Source of the DNA: Roseburia_C amylophila | GTDB lineage: Bacteria; Bacillota; Clostridia; Lachnospirales; Lachnospiraceae | Length of the DNA stretch: 64,000 bases | Direction: 5' to 3' | Assembly (NCBI RefSeq): GCF_025567465.1 | Contig: NZ_JAOQKI010000005.1 | Span: 62,001 to 126,000 of the forward strand | Shown: positions 8,588 through 18,010 of the stretch, in pieces | Layout: each line of letters begins with the position of its first letter | How positions within the stretch are numbered: position 1 is the first letter of the stretch | The notes under the pieces: generated by a model | Told to the model about the DNA's origin: nothing | The model's database searches: none | What the model saw: the letters and a program-made list of their open reading frames with translations, nothing else | Position numbers and translations under genes: made by a program

Positions 8588-9808
8588 ATGACGAATCATG
8601 AGAGGATGAACAAGAAAATGGATGAAAAGATGGAAAAGACTACGAAAAAGACAACAAAAGCTGCAAAAAGTGCTCCGGCAGCAAAAGACGAAAAGATGAG
8701 CATTGAGGAGAAAAAAGCAAAATTGCAGGAAAAACTCCAGGAACTCCTTGCGCTGGCAAAGAAGAAAAAGAACAGCCTTGAGTATCAGGAAATCAGCGAG
8801 TTCTTCAAGGACATGGAACTGGATGCAGATGAGTTTGAGAAAATCTTAGACTTCCTTGAGACCAATAACATTGATGTGCTTCGAATCATGGATGATGACG
8901 ATATCGATGACGATATCATCTTAGATGACGAAGACGAGGTAGAGGTAGAAAAGATTGATTTATCGGTACCGGACGGCGTATCCATTGAGGATCCGGTCCG
9001 TATGTATTTAAAGGAAATCGGTAAAGTACCTCTTTTAAGTGCAGAAGAAGAAATCGAGCTGGCAAAGAGAATGGAATTAGGAGACCAGGAAGCAAAGAAA
9101 CGTCTGGCAGAAGCAAACCTTCGTCTGGTGGTAAGTATTGCAAAACGTTATGTAGGACGTGGTATGTTATTCTTAGACCTGATTCAGGAAGGTAACTTAG
9201 GTCTGATTAAAGCCGTTGAGAAATTCGATTACCGGAAAGGCTATAAGTTCTCTACCTATGCAACATGGTGGATTCGTCAGGCAATCACAAGAGCCATTGC
9301 AGACCAGGCAAGAACCATCCGTATCCCGGTTCATATGGTTGAGACAATCAACAAACTGATCCGCGTTTCCAGACAGTTACTGCAGGAGTTGGGACGTGAA
9401 CCGACCCCGGAAGAGATTGCAGCAGAAATGAATATGCCGGTAGACCGTGTACGTGAAATCTTGAAGATTTCCCAGGAGCCGGTTTCTTTAGAGACTCCAA
9501 TCGGTGAAGAGGAAGATTCCCATTTGGGAGACTTCATTCAGGATGATAATGTACCGGTACCTGCTGATGCAGCAGCATTTACCCTGTTAAAAGAGCAGTT
9601 AGAGGAAGTGCTTGGAACACTGACCGAGCGGGAGCAGAAGGTATTAACCCTTCGTTTTGGTCTGGAAGATGGACGTGCCCGTACACTGGAAGAAGTTGGA
9701 AAAGAATTCAATGTAACCAGGGAGCGTATCCGTCAGATTGAAGCAAAGGCACTCCGTAAACTGCGTCATCCAAGCAGAAGCCGCAAATTAAAGGACTATC
9801 TGGAGTAA
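8588..9808 (+). CDS. rpoD: Primary RNA polymerase sigma factor (sigma A)
   Basis: A 406-residue housekeeping sigma-70. A Lys-rich start and acidic tract (DDDDIDDDIILDDEDEVE) form a short region 1.1. Region 1.2 begins at DPVRMYLKEIGKVPLL. Region 2 has GNLGLIKAVEKFDYRKGYKF and YATWWIRQAITRAIADQART for -10 recognition. Region 4.2 ends with NVTRERIRQIEAKALRKLR for -35 recognition. Start is uncertain: 8588 has no good ribosome site, and in-frame ATGs follow at 8606 and 8618; GAGAGG at about 8600-8605 would best serve 8618. The many TTGAMA/TATAAT promoters in this window fit this factor. Confidence 0.96.
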   Translation: MTNHERMNKKMDEKMEKTTKKTTKAAKSAPAAKDEKMSIEEKKAKLQEKLQELLALAKKKKNSLEYQEISEFFKDMELDADEFEKILDFLETNNIDVLRIMDDDDIDDDIILDDEDEVEVEKIDLSVPDGVSIEDPVRMYLKEIGKVPLLSAEEEIELAKRMELGDQEAKKRLAEANLRLVVSIAKRYVGRGMLFLDLIQEGNLGLIKAVEKFDYRKGYKFSTYATWWIRQAITRAIADQARTIRIPVHMVETINKLIRVSRQLLQELGREPTPEEIAAEMNMPVDRVREILKISQEPVSLETPIGEEEDSHLGDFIQDDNVPVPADAAAFTLLKEQLEEVLGTLTEREQKVLTLRFGLEDGRARTLEEVGKEFNVTRERIRQIEAKALRKLRHPSRSRKLKDYLE

Positions 9809-9811
9809 TAT

Positions 9812-10606
9812 ATGAATAAACTTTCAAAAAGAATGCAGGCAGTTGCAGCATTGGTTCGGAATACCACCTGCCTTGCAGATGTAGGATGTGACCACGGTTA
9901 TGTTCCGATTTATCTGATTCAGTCAGAATGTATTGGGCATGCCATTGCAATGGATGTGAACCGGGGGCCGCTTCTTCGGGCAGAGGAGCATATCCGGGAA
10001 GTTCATTTAGAAGATTACATAGAAACCAGATTGTCCGATGGACTTACGGCACTGGCTCCATCTGAAGCCGATGGCGTGGTAATCGCCGGAATGGGTGGAG
10101 CGTTGACGAAACGGATTCTTGCAGAGCATCCGGAAGTCTGGAAGAAGATGAATAATCTTGTGTTACAGCCACAGTCTGAAATAGAAGAGGTACGCCGTTA
10201 TATTTATGCGGAAGGCTTTCACATTGAAGAAGAAGATATGGTGGAAGAAGAAGGCAAATATTACGTGATGTTAAGATGTGTACCGGGAAAAGCAGCACCG
10301 TTGACGGATGTTGCTTTTCGTTATGGTGGATATTTATTACAGACAAAAAATGAAATATTAAAACAATATTTAATAAAACAGAGACAGCAGTTCTCGGAAA
10401 TCTTAAAGAAACTTGAAATCCGGAAGCTTATGCCGGAGCAAACTGTATTGCAGAAACCAGAATTGCTGCAACAATCTGCAACGCAACAGGATGAATTGCA
10501 GCAGAAAGAAGATGGCAGTACAAGACGCTTTGAACGGCAGAAAGAACTGGAAGAGAAACTTGCAATGATAGAAGAAGCAGAGCGTATCATGGGAGAAAAT
10601 ATATGA
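9812..10606 (+). CDS. trmK: tRNA (adenine-22-N1)-methyltransferase
   Basis: A 264-residue SAM-dependent methyltransferase that adds a methyl group to N1 of A22 in tRNA. The SAM motif LADVGCDHGYVPIYL (about residues 22-36) and the GMGG tetrapeptide in VVIAGMGGALTKRI are characteristic. The C-terminus has a Gln/Glu-rich, probably coiled tail (QQSATQQDELQQKEDG) typical of the family's helical extension, here rather low in complexity. It starts 3 bp after rpoD and overlaps the next gene by 4 bp, the standard Firmicutes order. Confidence 0.9.
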   Translation: MNKLSKRMQAVAALVRNTTCLADVGCDHGYVPIYLIQSECIGHAIAMDVNRGPLLRAEEHIREVHLEDYIETRLSDGLTALAPSEADGVVIAGMGGALTKRILAEHPEVWKKMNNLVLQPQSEIEEVRRYIYAEGFHIEEEDMVEEEGKYYVMLRCVPGKAAPLTDVAFRYGGYLLQTKNEILKQYLIKQRQQFSEILKKLEIRKLMPEQTVLQKPELLQQSATQQDELQQKEDGSTRRFERQKELEEKLAMIEEAERIMGENI

Positions 10607-11388
10607 AGTGTGAACAGATACGGGAAATATTAGAGACACTTGCTCCTGTAGCAATGGCCTGTGAATGGGATAATCCGGGATTTCAGGTCTGCAGATGGGA
10701 GAAAGAGATAAACAGTATCTATCTGGCGGTGGATGCAACCGATGAAGTAATTGCGGAAGCAAAAGAACTTAAGGCTGATATGATACTGACGCATCATCCG
10801 TTAATCTTTGGTGGAATCAAAAATGTTCTTACCAGTGATTTTATCGGCAGAAGAATTTACGGACTGGCACAGCAGGATATGGTTTACTGTGCGATGCATA
10901 CGAATTTTGATATCTGCGTCATGGCGGACCTTGCAGCAGATTACCTGGAACTAATGGAGACAGAACCATTGGAAGTAACCGGGGAGTGGCAGGGAAAATC
11001 CTGTGGTATCGGCAAAGTGGGAATGCTGCCAGAGGAGATAAGCCTAGGGGATTGCGGCAGGATTGTAAAAAGCCGGTTTCAGACAGAAGCGGTAAAAGTA
11101 TTTGGTGATACCAGCCGCATGGTACAGCGTGCAGCAATTTGTCCTGGCTCCGGAAAGAGTGAAGTGGATGAAGCGATTGCAAAGGGTGCCCAGGTGTTGA
11201 TAACAGGAGATATTGACCACCATACGGGAATCGACGCAGCAGCCAGAGGCTTAAGTATCTTAGATGCAGGACATTATGGATTGGAGCATATTTTTGTAAC
11301 CTATATGGCAGAATATTTCAAGGAGAGATTACCGGAACTGAACATATACAGCCAGAAGTTACAATCTCCGTTTTCCTATATTGTATAA
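10603..11388 (+). CDS. Nif3-like dinuclear metal centre protein
   Basis: A 261-residue member of the Nif3/YqfO (DUF34) family, toroidal hexamers with a two-metal site and no settled biochemical role. Metal-binding segments are seen in ILTHHPLIFGG (about residues 62-72), the downstream YCAMHTNFD and, near the C-terminus, DAGHYGLEH. It lacks the central PII-like insert of the longer forms. Its ATG overlaps the trmK stop (ATGA), indicating translational coupling. Confidence 0.88.
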   Translation: MKCEQIREILETLAPVAMACEWDNPGFQVCRWEKEINSIYLAVDATDEVIAEAKELKADMILTHHPLIFGGIKNVLTSDFIGRRIYGLAQQDMVYCAMHTNFDICVMADLAADYLELMETEPLEVTGEWQGKSCGIGKVGMLPEEISLGDCGRIVKSRFQTEAVKVFGDTSRMVQRAAICPGSGKSEVDEAIAKGAQVLITGDIDHHTGIDAAARGLSILDAGHYGLEHIFVTYMAEYFKERLPELNIYSQKLQSPFSYIV

Positions 11389-11416
11389 ATAGTAATCAAA
11401 GAAATGGGGGACTACT

Positions 11417-13111
11417 ATGGGAGAAGTTAAATGTAGAATTAATATTCATGGAAACGTAAGGGAGTATGTGCCGGAAACCACATACAAGCAGCTTGCCAAG
11501 GAATATCAGAAACAGTTTCCGGATGATATTGTCCTGGTGCTGGTGAACAACCGCCTGCGGGAGCTGCGTGAGAAGGCAGAATCGGGAAATCTTACCTTTA
11601 TTACAACGGCAGACAAGGATGGCAGGAAAGCATACCGGAGAAGTACGGCGCTGCTGATGCAGAAGGCAGTGCATAATCTTTATGGGGAAGAAAAGATTAC
11701 GGTCCGCATCATGCATTCCATTGCCCAGGGATATTATTGCGAACTGAAGCGGAATGAGGAAAAGAACGGAGCATCAGAGCAGGCAGAATGGGTAGCTGTC
11801 GATGAACAGATGTTAAGGGATTTAAAGCAGGAGATGCAGCGTCTGGTAGAAGCCGATTTTCCGATTGAAAAGCATAGTCTGCCGACGGCAGATGCAGTAG
11901 AACTCTTCCGGAGACTGGGAATGACCGATAAAGAAAGACTGTTCCGCTACCGGAGAAGCTCAAGGGTCAATATCTATGAGCTGGATCATTACAAAGATTA
12001 TTTCTATGGATATATGGTGCCGTCTACCGGTTATCTGAAATATTTTGACCTGACATTATATAAAGAAGGTTTTATGCTGCTCTTTCCGGGAAAAGATACC
12101 AGGAAGGTGGATATTTTTGTTCCATCGGATAAACTGTACCTGACACTGGAAGAAGCGTCAGAGTGGGGACATACCATGGGAGTAGGAACCATAGGAGCTT
12201 TGAATGATGCAGTTTCTGCAGGCAGAATACAGGAAATTATTCTGATACAGGAAGCCCTGATGGAACAGAAAATAGGACAGCTGGCAGAGCAGATTAAAGA
12301 GGGACATCATAAGAAATTCATTATGATAGCAGGTCCGTCCTCTTCCGGGAAGACAACGTTTTCCCACAGGCTGTCCATACAGCTTGCCGCCCATGGCATG
12401 AAACCGCATCCGGTTCCGCTGGATGATTTTTATGTAGACCGGGATAAGACACCGAAAGATGCAGATGGAAAACTGGATTTCGAATGCCTGGAGGCATTGG
12501 ATATTGACCGTTTTAACAATGATATGACAAGTCTTTTAAACGGAGATGCAACAGAACTGCCGGTATTTAATTTTAAAACCGGAAAGCGGGAAGAAAAAGG
12601 CAGAATGATGCAGCTTGGAGAGGAAGATGTACTTGTTATTGAAGGCATCCATGGACTGAATGACAGGCTTTCCTACTCTCTGCCGCAGGAAAGCAAATTC
12701 CGTATTTATATCAGTGCGCTGACCCAGCTGGATATTGATGAACATAACTGCTTGCCGACGACAGATGGCAGACTGATCCGGAGAATTGTAAGGGATGCAA
12801 GAACCAGGGCTACATCAGCGAGGGAGACCATTGCCATGTGGGATTCGGTAAGGCGGGGAGAAGAAAAAAATATCTTCCCATTTCAGGAAGGTGCAGATGT
12901 AATGTTTAATTCAGCTTTAATTTATGAGCTTGCTGTGCTGAAACAGTATGCAGAGCCATTGTTGTTTGCAATTGAACGGGATTGCCCGGAGTATCTTGAA
13001 GCGAAGCGGCTGCTGAAGTTCTTAGATTATTTCCTTCCGGTACCGGCGGATAATATCAATAACAATTCGATTATCCGTGAGTTTATCGGTGGAAGCTGTT
13101 TTAATGTCTGA
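11417..13111 (+). CDS. Nucleoside kinase with N-terminal TGS/editing-like domains
   Basis: A 564-residue protein of the clostridial nucleoside-kinase family: a TGS-like segment (about residues 1-65), a threonyl-tRNA-synthetase editing-like segment (to about 200), and a uridine kinase/phosphoribulokinase-type domain with P-loop IAGPSSSGKTTFSHR near residue 306 and PLDDFYVDRDKTP. The kinase part would phosphorylate a ribonucleoside such as uridine. The role of the tRNA-synthetase-like front end is unknown. Start at ATG 11417 after GGGGGACTACT. A hairpin terminator follows. Substrate is inferred from family only. Confidence 0.85.
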   Translation: MGEVKCRINIHGNVREYVPETTYKQLAKEYQKQFPDDIVLVLVNNRLRELREKAESGNLTFITTADKDGRKAYRRSTALLMQKAVHNLYGEEKITVRIMHSIAQGYYCELKRNEEKNGASEQAEWVAVDEQMLRDLKQEMQRLVEADFPIEKHSLPTADAVELFRRLGMTDKERLFRYRRSSRVNIYELDHYKDYFYGYMVPSTGYLKYFDLTLYKEGFMLLFPGKDTRKVDIFVPSDKLYLTLEEASEWGHTMGVGTIGALNDAVSAGRIQEIILIQEALMEQKIGQLAEQIKEGHHKKFIMIAGPSSSGKTTFSHRLSIQLAAHGMKPHPVPLDDFYVDRDKTPKDADGKLDFECLEALDIDRFNNDMTSLLNGDATELPVFNFKTGKREEKGRMMQLGEEDVLVIEGIHGLNDRLSYSLPQESKFRIYISALTQLDIDEHNCLPTTDGRLIRRIVRDARTRATSARETIAMWDSVRRGEEKNIFPFQEGADVMFNSALIYELAVLKQYAEPLLFAIERDCPEYLEAKRLLKFLDYFLPVPADNINNNSIIREFIGGSCFNV

Positions 13112-13125
13112 TATAGAAGTAGTAT

Positions 13126-13178
13126 GGGATAGACAGTGCTTTTTGTGCAAAAGAGATATTTGTCTATCCCTGAATTTT
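13126..13178 (+). terminator. Hairpin terminator after the nucleoside kinase
   Basis: GGGATAGACA at 13126-13135 pairs exactly with TGTCTATCCC at 13161-13170 and is followed by TGAATTTT. It closes the dgt-to-kinase block ahead of the pilus promoter. Confidence 0.65.
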
Positions 13179-13239
13179 ACTTAAAACATAAAAAATAGAT
13201 AAAAAATAACGAAAAAAACGAATAGAAAAAGAAATTTTG

Positions 13240-13268
13240 TTGAAAAGCATGTAAAGAATGGCTATAAT
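13240..13268 (+). promoter_or_regulatory. Sigma-A promoter of the type IV pilus locus
   Basis: TTGAAA at 13240-13245, a 17-bp spacer, then a perfect TATAAT at 13263-13268. It lies 62 bp upstream of pilB and is the only strong promoter recognised before the 19-kb run of same-strand pilus genes. Confidence 0.8.
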
Positions 13269-13330
13269 AAAATAATGATGATTTTTGTCACATCATGATA
13301 TGTGAAGAATGATTTGGAGAGTGGCAGAGA

Positions 13331-15025
13331 ATGGAAAGCAGACAGAAGAAACGTCTGGGGGATATGCTGATTGAGGAACAGATTATTACAGATGAGCAGC
13401 TCTCAGATGCATTAGAGAAGAAAAAGGGGACTACAAAGCGGCTGGGTGAGGTTCTGGTAGAGCTGGGTTATACCAATGAGACGGATATTGCTAAGGCACT
13501 GTCAAGCCAGCTTGGACTGGAAATAGTCTCGCTTAGTGGAATACAGATAGAAGAAAATGTGCTAAAGCTGGTAGACGTGGCAGTTCTGAGAAAATATGTC
13601 ATGGTACCAATTGGCTTTTCGCCGAATAATATGAATGAAGTCCGTGTGGCAATGGCCGACCCGATGGATATGCGTGGAATTGATGATTTTTCTATTATTA
13701 CTAATCTGCAGGTCGCACCGGTAATTGCCACAACCCATGATATTATGCTTACCCTTGACCGTTTCTATGGAAGCAGTGAAGCAAGGAAGGTGGCTGAGGC
13801 ATATGCACTGGAGCGCCGGCAGGAAGAGCAGAGGGAACAGGAGAAGGAGAATGATGAAGATATTGCAAATTCCCCGATTGTTCTTCTGGTAAATGCCATG
13901 ATTGAGCAGGCAGCAAGACAGCGTGCCAGTGATATACATATCGAAGCATTGGAAAGCCGTGTAAGAATCCGCTACAGGATTGATGGTGTGTTATATGAGA
14001 AGGCAAGCTACGACATCCGGCTTCTGAATGCAATTACAGCACGTATCAAGATTATTGGCGGCATGGATATATCAGAAAAAAGAAAACCACAGGATGGACG
14101 AATTACCCTTGTGGTAGACCGTGTGGAATACGATATCCGTGTATCAATCCTGCCAACGGTTTATGGAGAGAAGTGTGTACTTCGTCTTGCACAGAAGAAA
14201 GCACTGACCAAGGATAAGAGGGAACTTGGATTTACCCCGGGGGAGCTGGAAAGCTTTGACCGTATGTTAAAGCATCCGAATGGAATCCTTTTGGTAACAG
14301 GACCAACCGGAAGTGGTAAATCAACGACGCTTTACACAGCACTTTCTGAACTGAATACAGAGGATATTAATATTATCACAGTAGAAGACCCGGTAGAGGC
14401 GAATCTGGACGGTGTCAATCAGGTTCAGGTAAATGCCAAAGCGGATATGACCTTTGCATCTGCACTGCGTTCAATCCTGCGACAGGATCCGGATATTATC
14501 ATGATTGGTGAGATCCGAGACGAAGAAACCGCAGAGATTGCGGTACAGGCTTCTATTACCGGACATCTGGTAGTAAGTACCCTGCATACCAACAGTGCAG
14601 CAGGAACCATTACCCGAATGTTAAATATGGGCGTAGAGGGATATCTTCTTGCAGATTCCGTAATCGGAGTGATTGCCCAGCGTCTGGTGCGGAGACTTTG
14701 TCCGAACTGTAAACAGCCGCATAAGCCGACTGAATATGAGCGCAAGCTTCTGAATCTGGATGATTTGGATGAGACGATGATTTTTGAAGCAAAGGGCTGC
14801 CCAATGTGTGCCAATACAGGATATAAGGGTAGAATCGGTGTCTATGAGATGATGGAAATCAACACAGAAATGAAAGACGCCATAGCAAAAGATGCTTCCA
14901 CTGCCGAAATCAAACATCTGGCAGTAGAAAATGGAATGGAAACTCTTGCGGCGGGAGCCAGACGTAAAGTTTTAGAAGGAATTACTTCTGTGTCAGAGCT
15001 GGTGGGAGTATCTGCTGAGGATTAA
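13331..15025 (+). CDS. pilB: Type IV pilus extension ATPase
   Basis: A 564-residue GspE/PilB ATPase that powers pilin polymerisation at the inner face of the membrane. An N-terminal MshEN-like region (about residues 1-150) opens with LGDMLIEEQIITDEQLSDAL. The motor domain has Walker A GPTGSGKSTTLYTAL near 323, Asp box and Walker B (DPDIIMIGEIRDEETAE near 387), and His box (TGHLVVSTLHTNSA). The zinc tetracysteine motif that separates PilB from PilT is present as CPNCKQ near 457 and CPMCANTGYKGR. The ATG follows a GGAGAG site. First gene of the pilus locus. Confidence 0.95.
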   Translation: MESRQKKRLGDMLIEEQIITDEQLSDALEKKKGTTKRLGEVLVELGYTNETDIAKALSSQLGLEIVSLSGIQIEENVLKLVDVAVLRKYVMVPIGFSPNNMNEVRVAMADPMDMRGIDDFSIITNLQVAPVIATTHDIMLTLDRFYGSSEARKVAEAYALERRQEEQREQEKENDEDIANSPIVLLVNAMIEQAARQRASDIHIEALESRVRIRYRIDGVLYEKASYDIRLLNAITARIKIIGGMDISEKRKPQDGRITLVVDRVEYDIRVSILPTVYGEKCVLRLAQKKALTKDKRELGFTPGELESFDRMLKHPNGILLVTGPTGSGKSTTLYTALSELNTEDINIITVEDPVEANLDGVNQVQVNAKADMTFASALRSILRQDPDIIMIGEIRDEETAEIAVQASITGHLVVSTLHTNSAAGTITRMLNMGVEGYLLADSVIGVIAQRLVRRLCPNCKQPHKPTEYERKLLNLDDLDETMIFEAKGCPMCANTGYKGRIGVYEMMEINTEMKDAIAKDASTAEIKHLAVENGMETLAAGARRKVLEGITSVSELVGVSAED

Positions 15026-15045
15026 GGAGAACTGGGGATTTTACA

Positions 15046-16104
15046 ATGAACAGAATAGAAATGTTTTTGCGGGAAGGAAATGAAAAAGGGGCATCCGATA
15101 TCCATCTTGCACCGGGAAGCCCGGTGATGTTCCGGATTGATGGAGAACTGGTTCCTGCATCAGATGAGAAGATAAAACCATTTGAAATAGAAGAAATGAT
15201 AGAACCGCTGTTGACGGAAGAGCAGAAGGCAGAGCTGAAGGAAAATGGAGAACTGGATTTTGCGTATTCTATCGCAGGCTTTCACAGGGTGCGTTTTAAT
15301 GTGTTCCGTCAGAGAGGTACTTACGCGGTAGCACTCCGTATACTCTCGTTTGAGATACCGGAAGCAAAGCGGCTGGGTATTCCACCATCTGTGGTTGACC
15401 TGACCAACCGCAAGCGTGGACTGGTATTGGTAACAGGACCGACCGGAAGTGGTAAATCTACCACACTGGCGTCTTTGATACATATTATTTCCGAAACATA
15501 TGCTAAGACAATTATTACACTGGAAGACCCGATTGAGTATTTGCATCCTCACAGCAAGTCAATTGTATTGCAGAGGGAAATCGGTTACGACAGTAAGAGT
15601 TATGCGTCAGCACTTCGCGCCGCATTGCGTGAAGACCCGGATGTAATTCTGGTGGGGGAGATGCGTGACCTGGAAACAATCAGTATTGCGATTACGGCGG
15701 CAGAGACCGGACATCTGGTATTTTCAACCCTGCATACCAACAGTGCAGCAGCAACCATTGACCGTGTCATTGACGTGTTTCCACCGCATCAGCAGCAGCA
15801 GACCAGGATACAGCTGTCAGGTGTTATTGAAGGAATTATCGCCCAGCAGCTTCTTCCAAAGGAAGGCGGTGGACGTGTGGCGGCTTACGAGGTCATGCTT
15901 GCCACTCCGGCAATCCGTAACCTGATACGTGAAGGAAAGAGCTTCCAGATACAGTCTATGATACAGACCAGCAAGAAGCTTGGCATGCAGGCAATGGATG
16001 ATGCCATTTATGACCTTTATATGCAGAATAAGATATCAGCAGAAGATGCCGTAAGTTTTGCACAGGAGCCGGCAGTTATGCAGCAGAAGGTAACGCTATT
16101 CTAA
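15046..16104 (+). CDS. pilT: Type IV pilus retraction ATPase
   Basis: A 352-residue PilT, the usual family length, which drives pilin removal and so twitching or retraction. Seen are an N-terminal GASDIHLAPGSPVMFRIDGE, Walker A GPTGSGKSTTLASLI near residue 130, DPDVILVGEMRDLETI as Walker B, and the C-terminal AIRNLIREGKSFQIQSMIQT retraction motif. It has no tetracysteine zinc site, which separates it from PilB. It begins 20 bp after pilB with AAGGAG upstream. Its presence argues for a retractile pilus rather than a simple pseudopilus. Confidence 0.95.
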   Translation: MNRIEMFLREGNEKGASDIHLAPGSPVMFRIDGELVPASDEKIKPFEIEEMIEPLLTEEQKAELKENGELDFAYSIAGFHRVRFNVFRQRGTYAVALRILSFEIPEAKRLGIPPSVVDLTNRKRGLVLVTGPTGSGKSTTLASLIHIISETYAKTIITLEDPIEYLHPHSKSIVLQREIGYDSKSYASALRAALREDPDVILVGEMRDLETISIAITAAETGHLVFSTLHTNSAAATIDRVIDVFPPHQQQQTRIQLSGVIEGIIAQQLLPKEGGGRVAAYEVMLATPAIRNLIREGKSFQIQSMIQTSKKLGMQAMDDAIYDLYMQNKISAEDAVSFAQEPAVMQQKVTLF

Positions 16105-16222
16105 ACTGCGGAGCATCTGCAGGAAACTGTTAACAGCAGCTTCCGTGGATACCGTAGAATGAGAAAAATGGTTAACAAATTTGAAATTTAACCGATAAAT
16201 ATACTGTAAGGGGGATGAGAAG

Positions 16223-17437
16223 GTGCCCAGTTATTCATATATAGCAGTGGATGCCATGGGAAAAGAGAAGAAGGCAACCATTGATGCAGAAAATCAGGAC
16301 AAGGCAGCAGCCCGGCTTAAGAAAAACGGACTTACTTTAATATCCATAAAGGAAGTCGGATTGTTAGAAAAGGACGTTAAATTAAGCTTTGGGCGGAAAG
16401 TAAAACCAAGGGATTTAAGCGTGTTCTGCCGGCAGTTTGTCAGTATGATAGAAGCCGGGGTTACGGTAATTGATGCCCTTGGAATGTTAGAGGAACAGAC
16501 GGAAAATAAGAGGCTTTCCGCTGCACTTCATGAAGTGCGTACCGAAGTGGAGAAAGGACAGACACTATCCGAAGCCATGGGACATCAGGGAGAGATTTTC
16601 CCGGAAATGCTAGTGAATATGGTGGCGGCAGGAGAGACCTCCGGTAATATCGAGCTTTCCTTCAGCCGTATGGCAGTGCAGTTTGATAAGACGGCAAAAC
16701 TGTCCGGCTTAATGAAAAAATCACTGGCTTATCCGGTGGTACTTCTGATAGTGGCAGTATTAATCGTTATTCTGATGGTAGTAAAGGTAATACCGGGATA
16801 TGCAGCAACCTTTGAACAGGCAGGCATGCAGCTGCCGGGCATCACCCGGGCAATGATGAGCATGAGCCATGTAATTACAAAATTCTGGTATCTTTTTGTG
16901 GGAGGAATCCTGCTGATTGTGCTTGGTATCCGGGAATGGCGCAAGACAGAGAGCGGAAAGCTGTTCTTTGGCAAAATGGCCATGAAGCTTCCACTGTTTG
17001 GCAAGTTAAACATAAAGACATATTCTTCACAGTTTGCCCGTACATTAAGTACTTTAATGTATGCAGGAATTCCATTGATTCATGGAATTGATGCAGTCAC
17101 CAAGCTGATGAAGAACCGTCACTTCCAGCTGCAATTGCAGTCAGCAAGAGAGGAAGTGGCAAAGGGTGTTCCGTTATCAGAACCGTTGCGGAAGGGCGGA
17201 CTGTTCCCGCCTATGGTAATCCACATGCTTTCTATCGGTGAGGAAACCGGTGATATTGAGGGCATGTTAGACAAGCTGGCAGATTATTATGATGAAGAGG
17301 TTGAGATGACTACCCAGACGGTTATGGCGGCAATGGAACCAATGATTATCGTTGTTATGGCAATTATCGTAGTCATTCTGATTGCAGCAATTTATGCGCC
17401 GATGCTTTCCATGTACAACCAGCTCGGCAACATGTAA
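16223..17437 (+). CDS. pilC: Type IV pilus inner-membrane platform protein
   Basis: A 404-residue PilC/GspF protein, the membrane platform on which the ATPases act. Two repeated T2SSF domains are seen, the first around FCRQFVSMIEAGVTVIDAL (about residue 70) and the second around FARTLSTLMYAGIPLIHGI (about 270), with hydrophobic segments near 170-190, 220-240 and 370-395. The start is GTG 16223 behind AAGGGGGATGAGAAG; the conserved PSYSYIAVDAMGKEK opening supports it. The 118-bp gap after pilT contains only a weak inverted repeat (GGTTAAC...TTTAACC, about 16169-16191). Confidence 0.94.
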   Translation: MPSYSYIAVDAMGKEKKATIDAENQDKAAARLKKNGLTLISIKEVGLLEKDVKLSFGRKVKPRDLSVFCRQFVSMIEAGVTVIDALGMLEEQTENKRLSAALHEVRTEVEKGQTLSEAMGHQGEIFPEMLVNMVAAGETSGNIELSFSRMAVQFDKTAKLSGLMKKSLAYPVVLLIVAVLIVILMVVKVIPGYAATFEQAGMQLPGITRAMMSMSHVITKFWYLFVGGILLIVLGIREWRKTESGKLFFGKMAMKLPLFGKLNIKTYSSQFARTLSTLMYAGIPLIHGIDAVTKLMKNRHFQLQLQSAREEVAKGVPLSEPLRKGGLFPPMVIHMLSIGEETGDIEGMLDKLADYYDEEVEMTTQTVMAAMEPMIIVVMAIIVVILIAAIYAPMLSMYNQLGNM

Positions 17438-17514
17438 AACGAATTAAGGTTCCGTAATAGGGGCGGGATTTTAAGATAAAATATTTATATTTATACAAGA
17501 AGGAGAATAGCATT

Positions 17515-17979
17515 ATGAACAAGATTAGAAACAGAAAGAACAACAAAGGCTTTTCATTAGTTGAGTTAATCATCGTTATTGCCATCATGGCAATCTTAGC
17601 AGGAATCTTAATTCCTCAGTTTGTTAAGTACATCAGCAGCTCCAAAGTATCCGGAGATATCCAGCAGGCAGAGAATATCTACAATGCAGTAGCAGCTCAG
17701 TACGCAGATTCTCAGGGAACAGCACCAACAGGTATGAGTTATGATGGAAACAAGCATGAAGTAACAGATGCTGTTGCAGAGGCATTAGAAATGGGAAAAG
17801 CAGCACCTACATGTAAAGTAGATTCAAACTATTTATTTATGTATAGCTGTGACAGCAAGGGTGCGGTTGCTGTATATCTTGCACCAGCAAGCGAGGCAGA
17901 TAAAGCATATGATGCTACAAAAGATACCAAGATTTCTCCATCCATTGAAGGAGTGGATAAAGATAAGTGGACAAAATAA
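17515..17979 (+). CDS. pilA: Major type IV pilin
   Basis: A 154-residue prepilin. A 12-residue positively charged leader ends in Gly12, and cleavage before Phe13 would give FSLVELIIVIAIMAILAGI, with Glu at mature position 5, the classic assembly signal. A short globular head of about 110 residues follows, with one pair of cysteines (CK and CDS near residues 101 and 112) that could form a disulfide. It has a strong GAAGGAG ribosome site and its own 77-bp upstream gap. Its codon use is more biased to common codons than its neighbours', as expected for an abundant protein. Called the major pilin for size, position and codon bias. Confidence 0.9.
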   Translation: MNKIRNRKNNKGFSLVELIIVIAIMAILAGILIPQFVKYISSSKVSGDIQQAENIYNAVAAQYADSQGTAPTGMSYDGNKHEVTDAVAEALEMGKAAPTCKVDSNYLFMYSCDSKGAVAVYLAPASEADKAYDATKDTKISPSIEGVDKDKWTK

Positions 17980-18010
17980 TCCGCTGAGCTAAGAAAGGAC
18001 ACTACATACC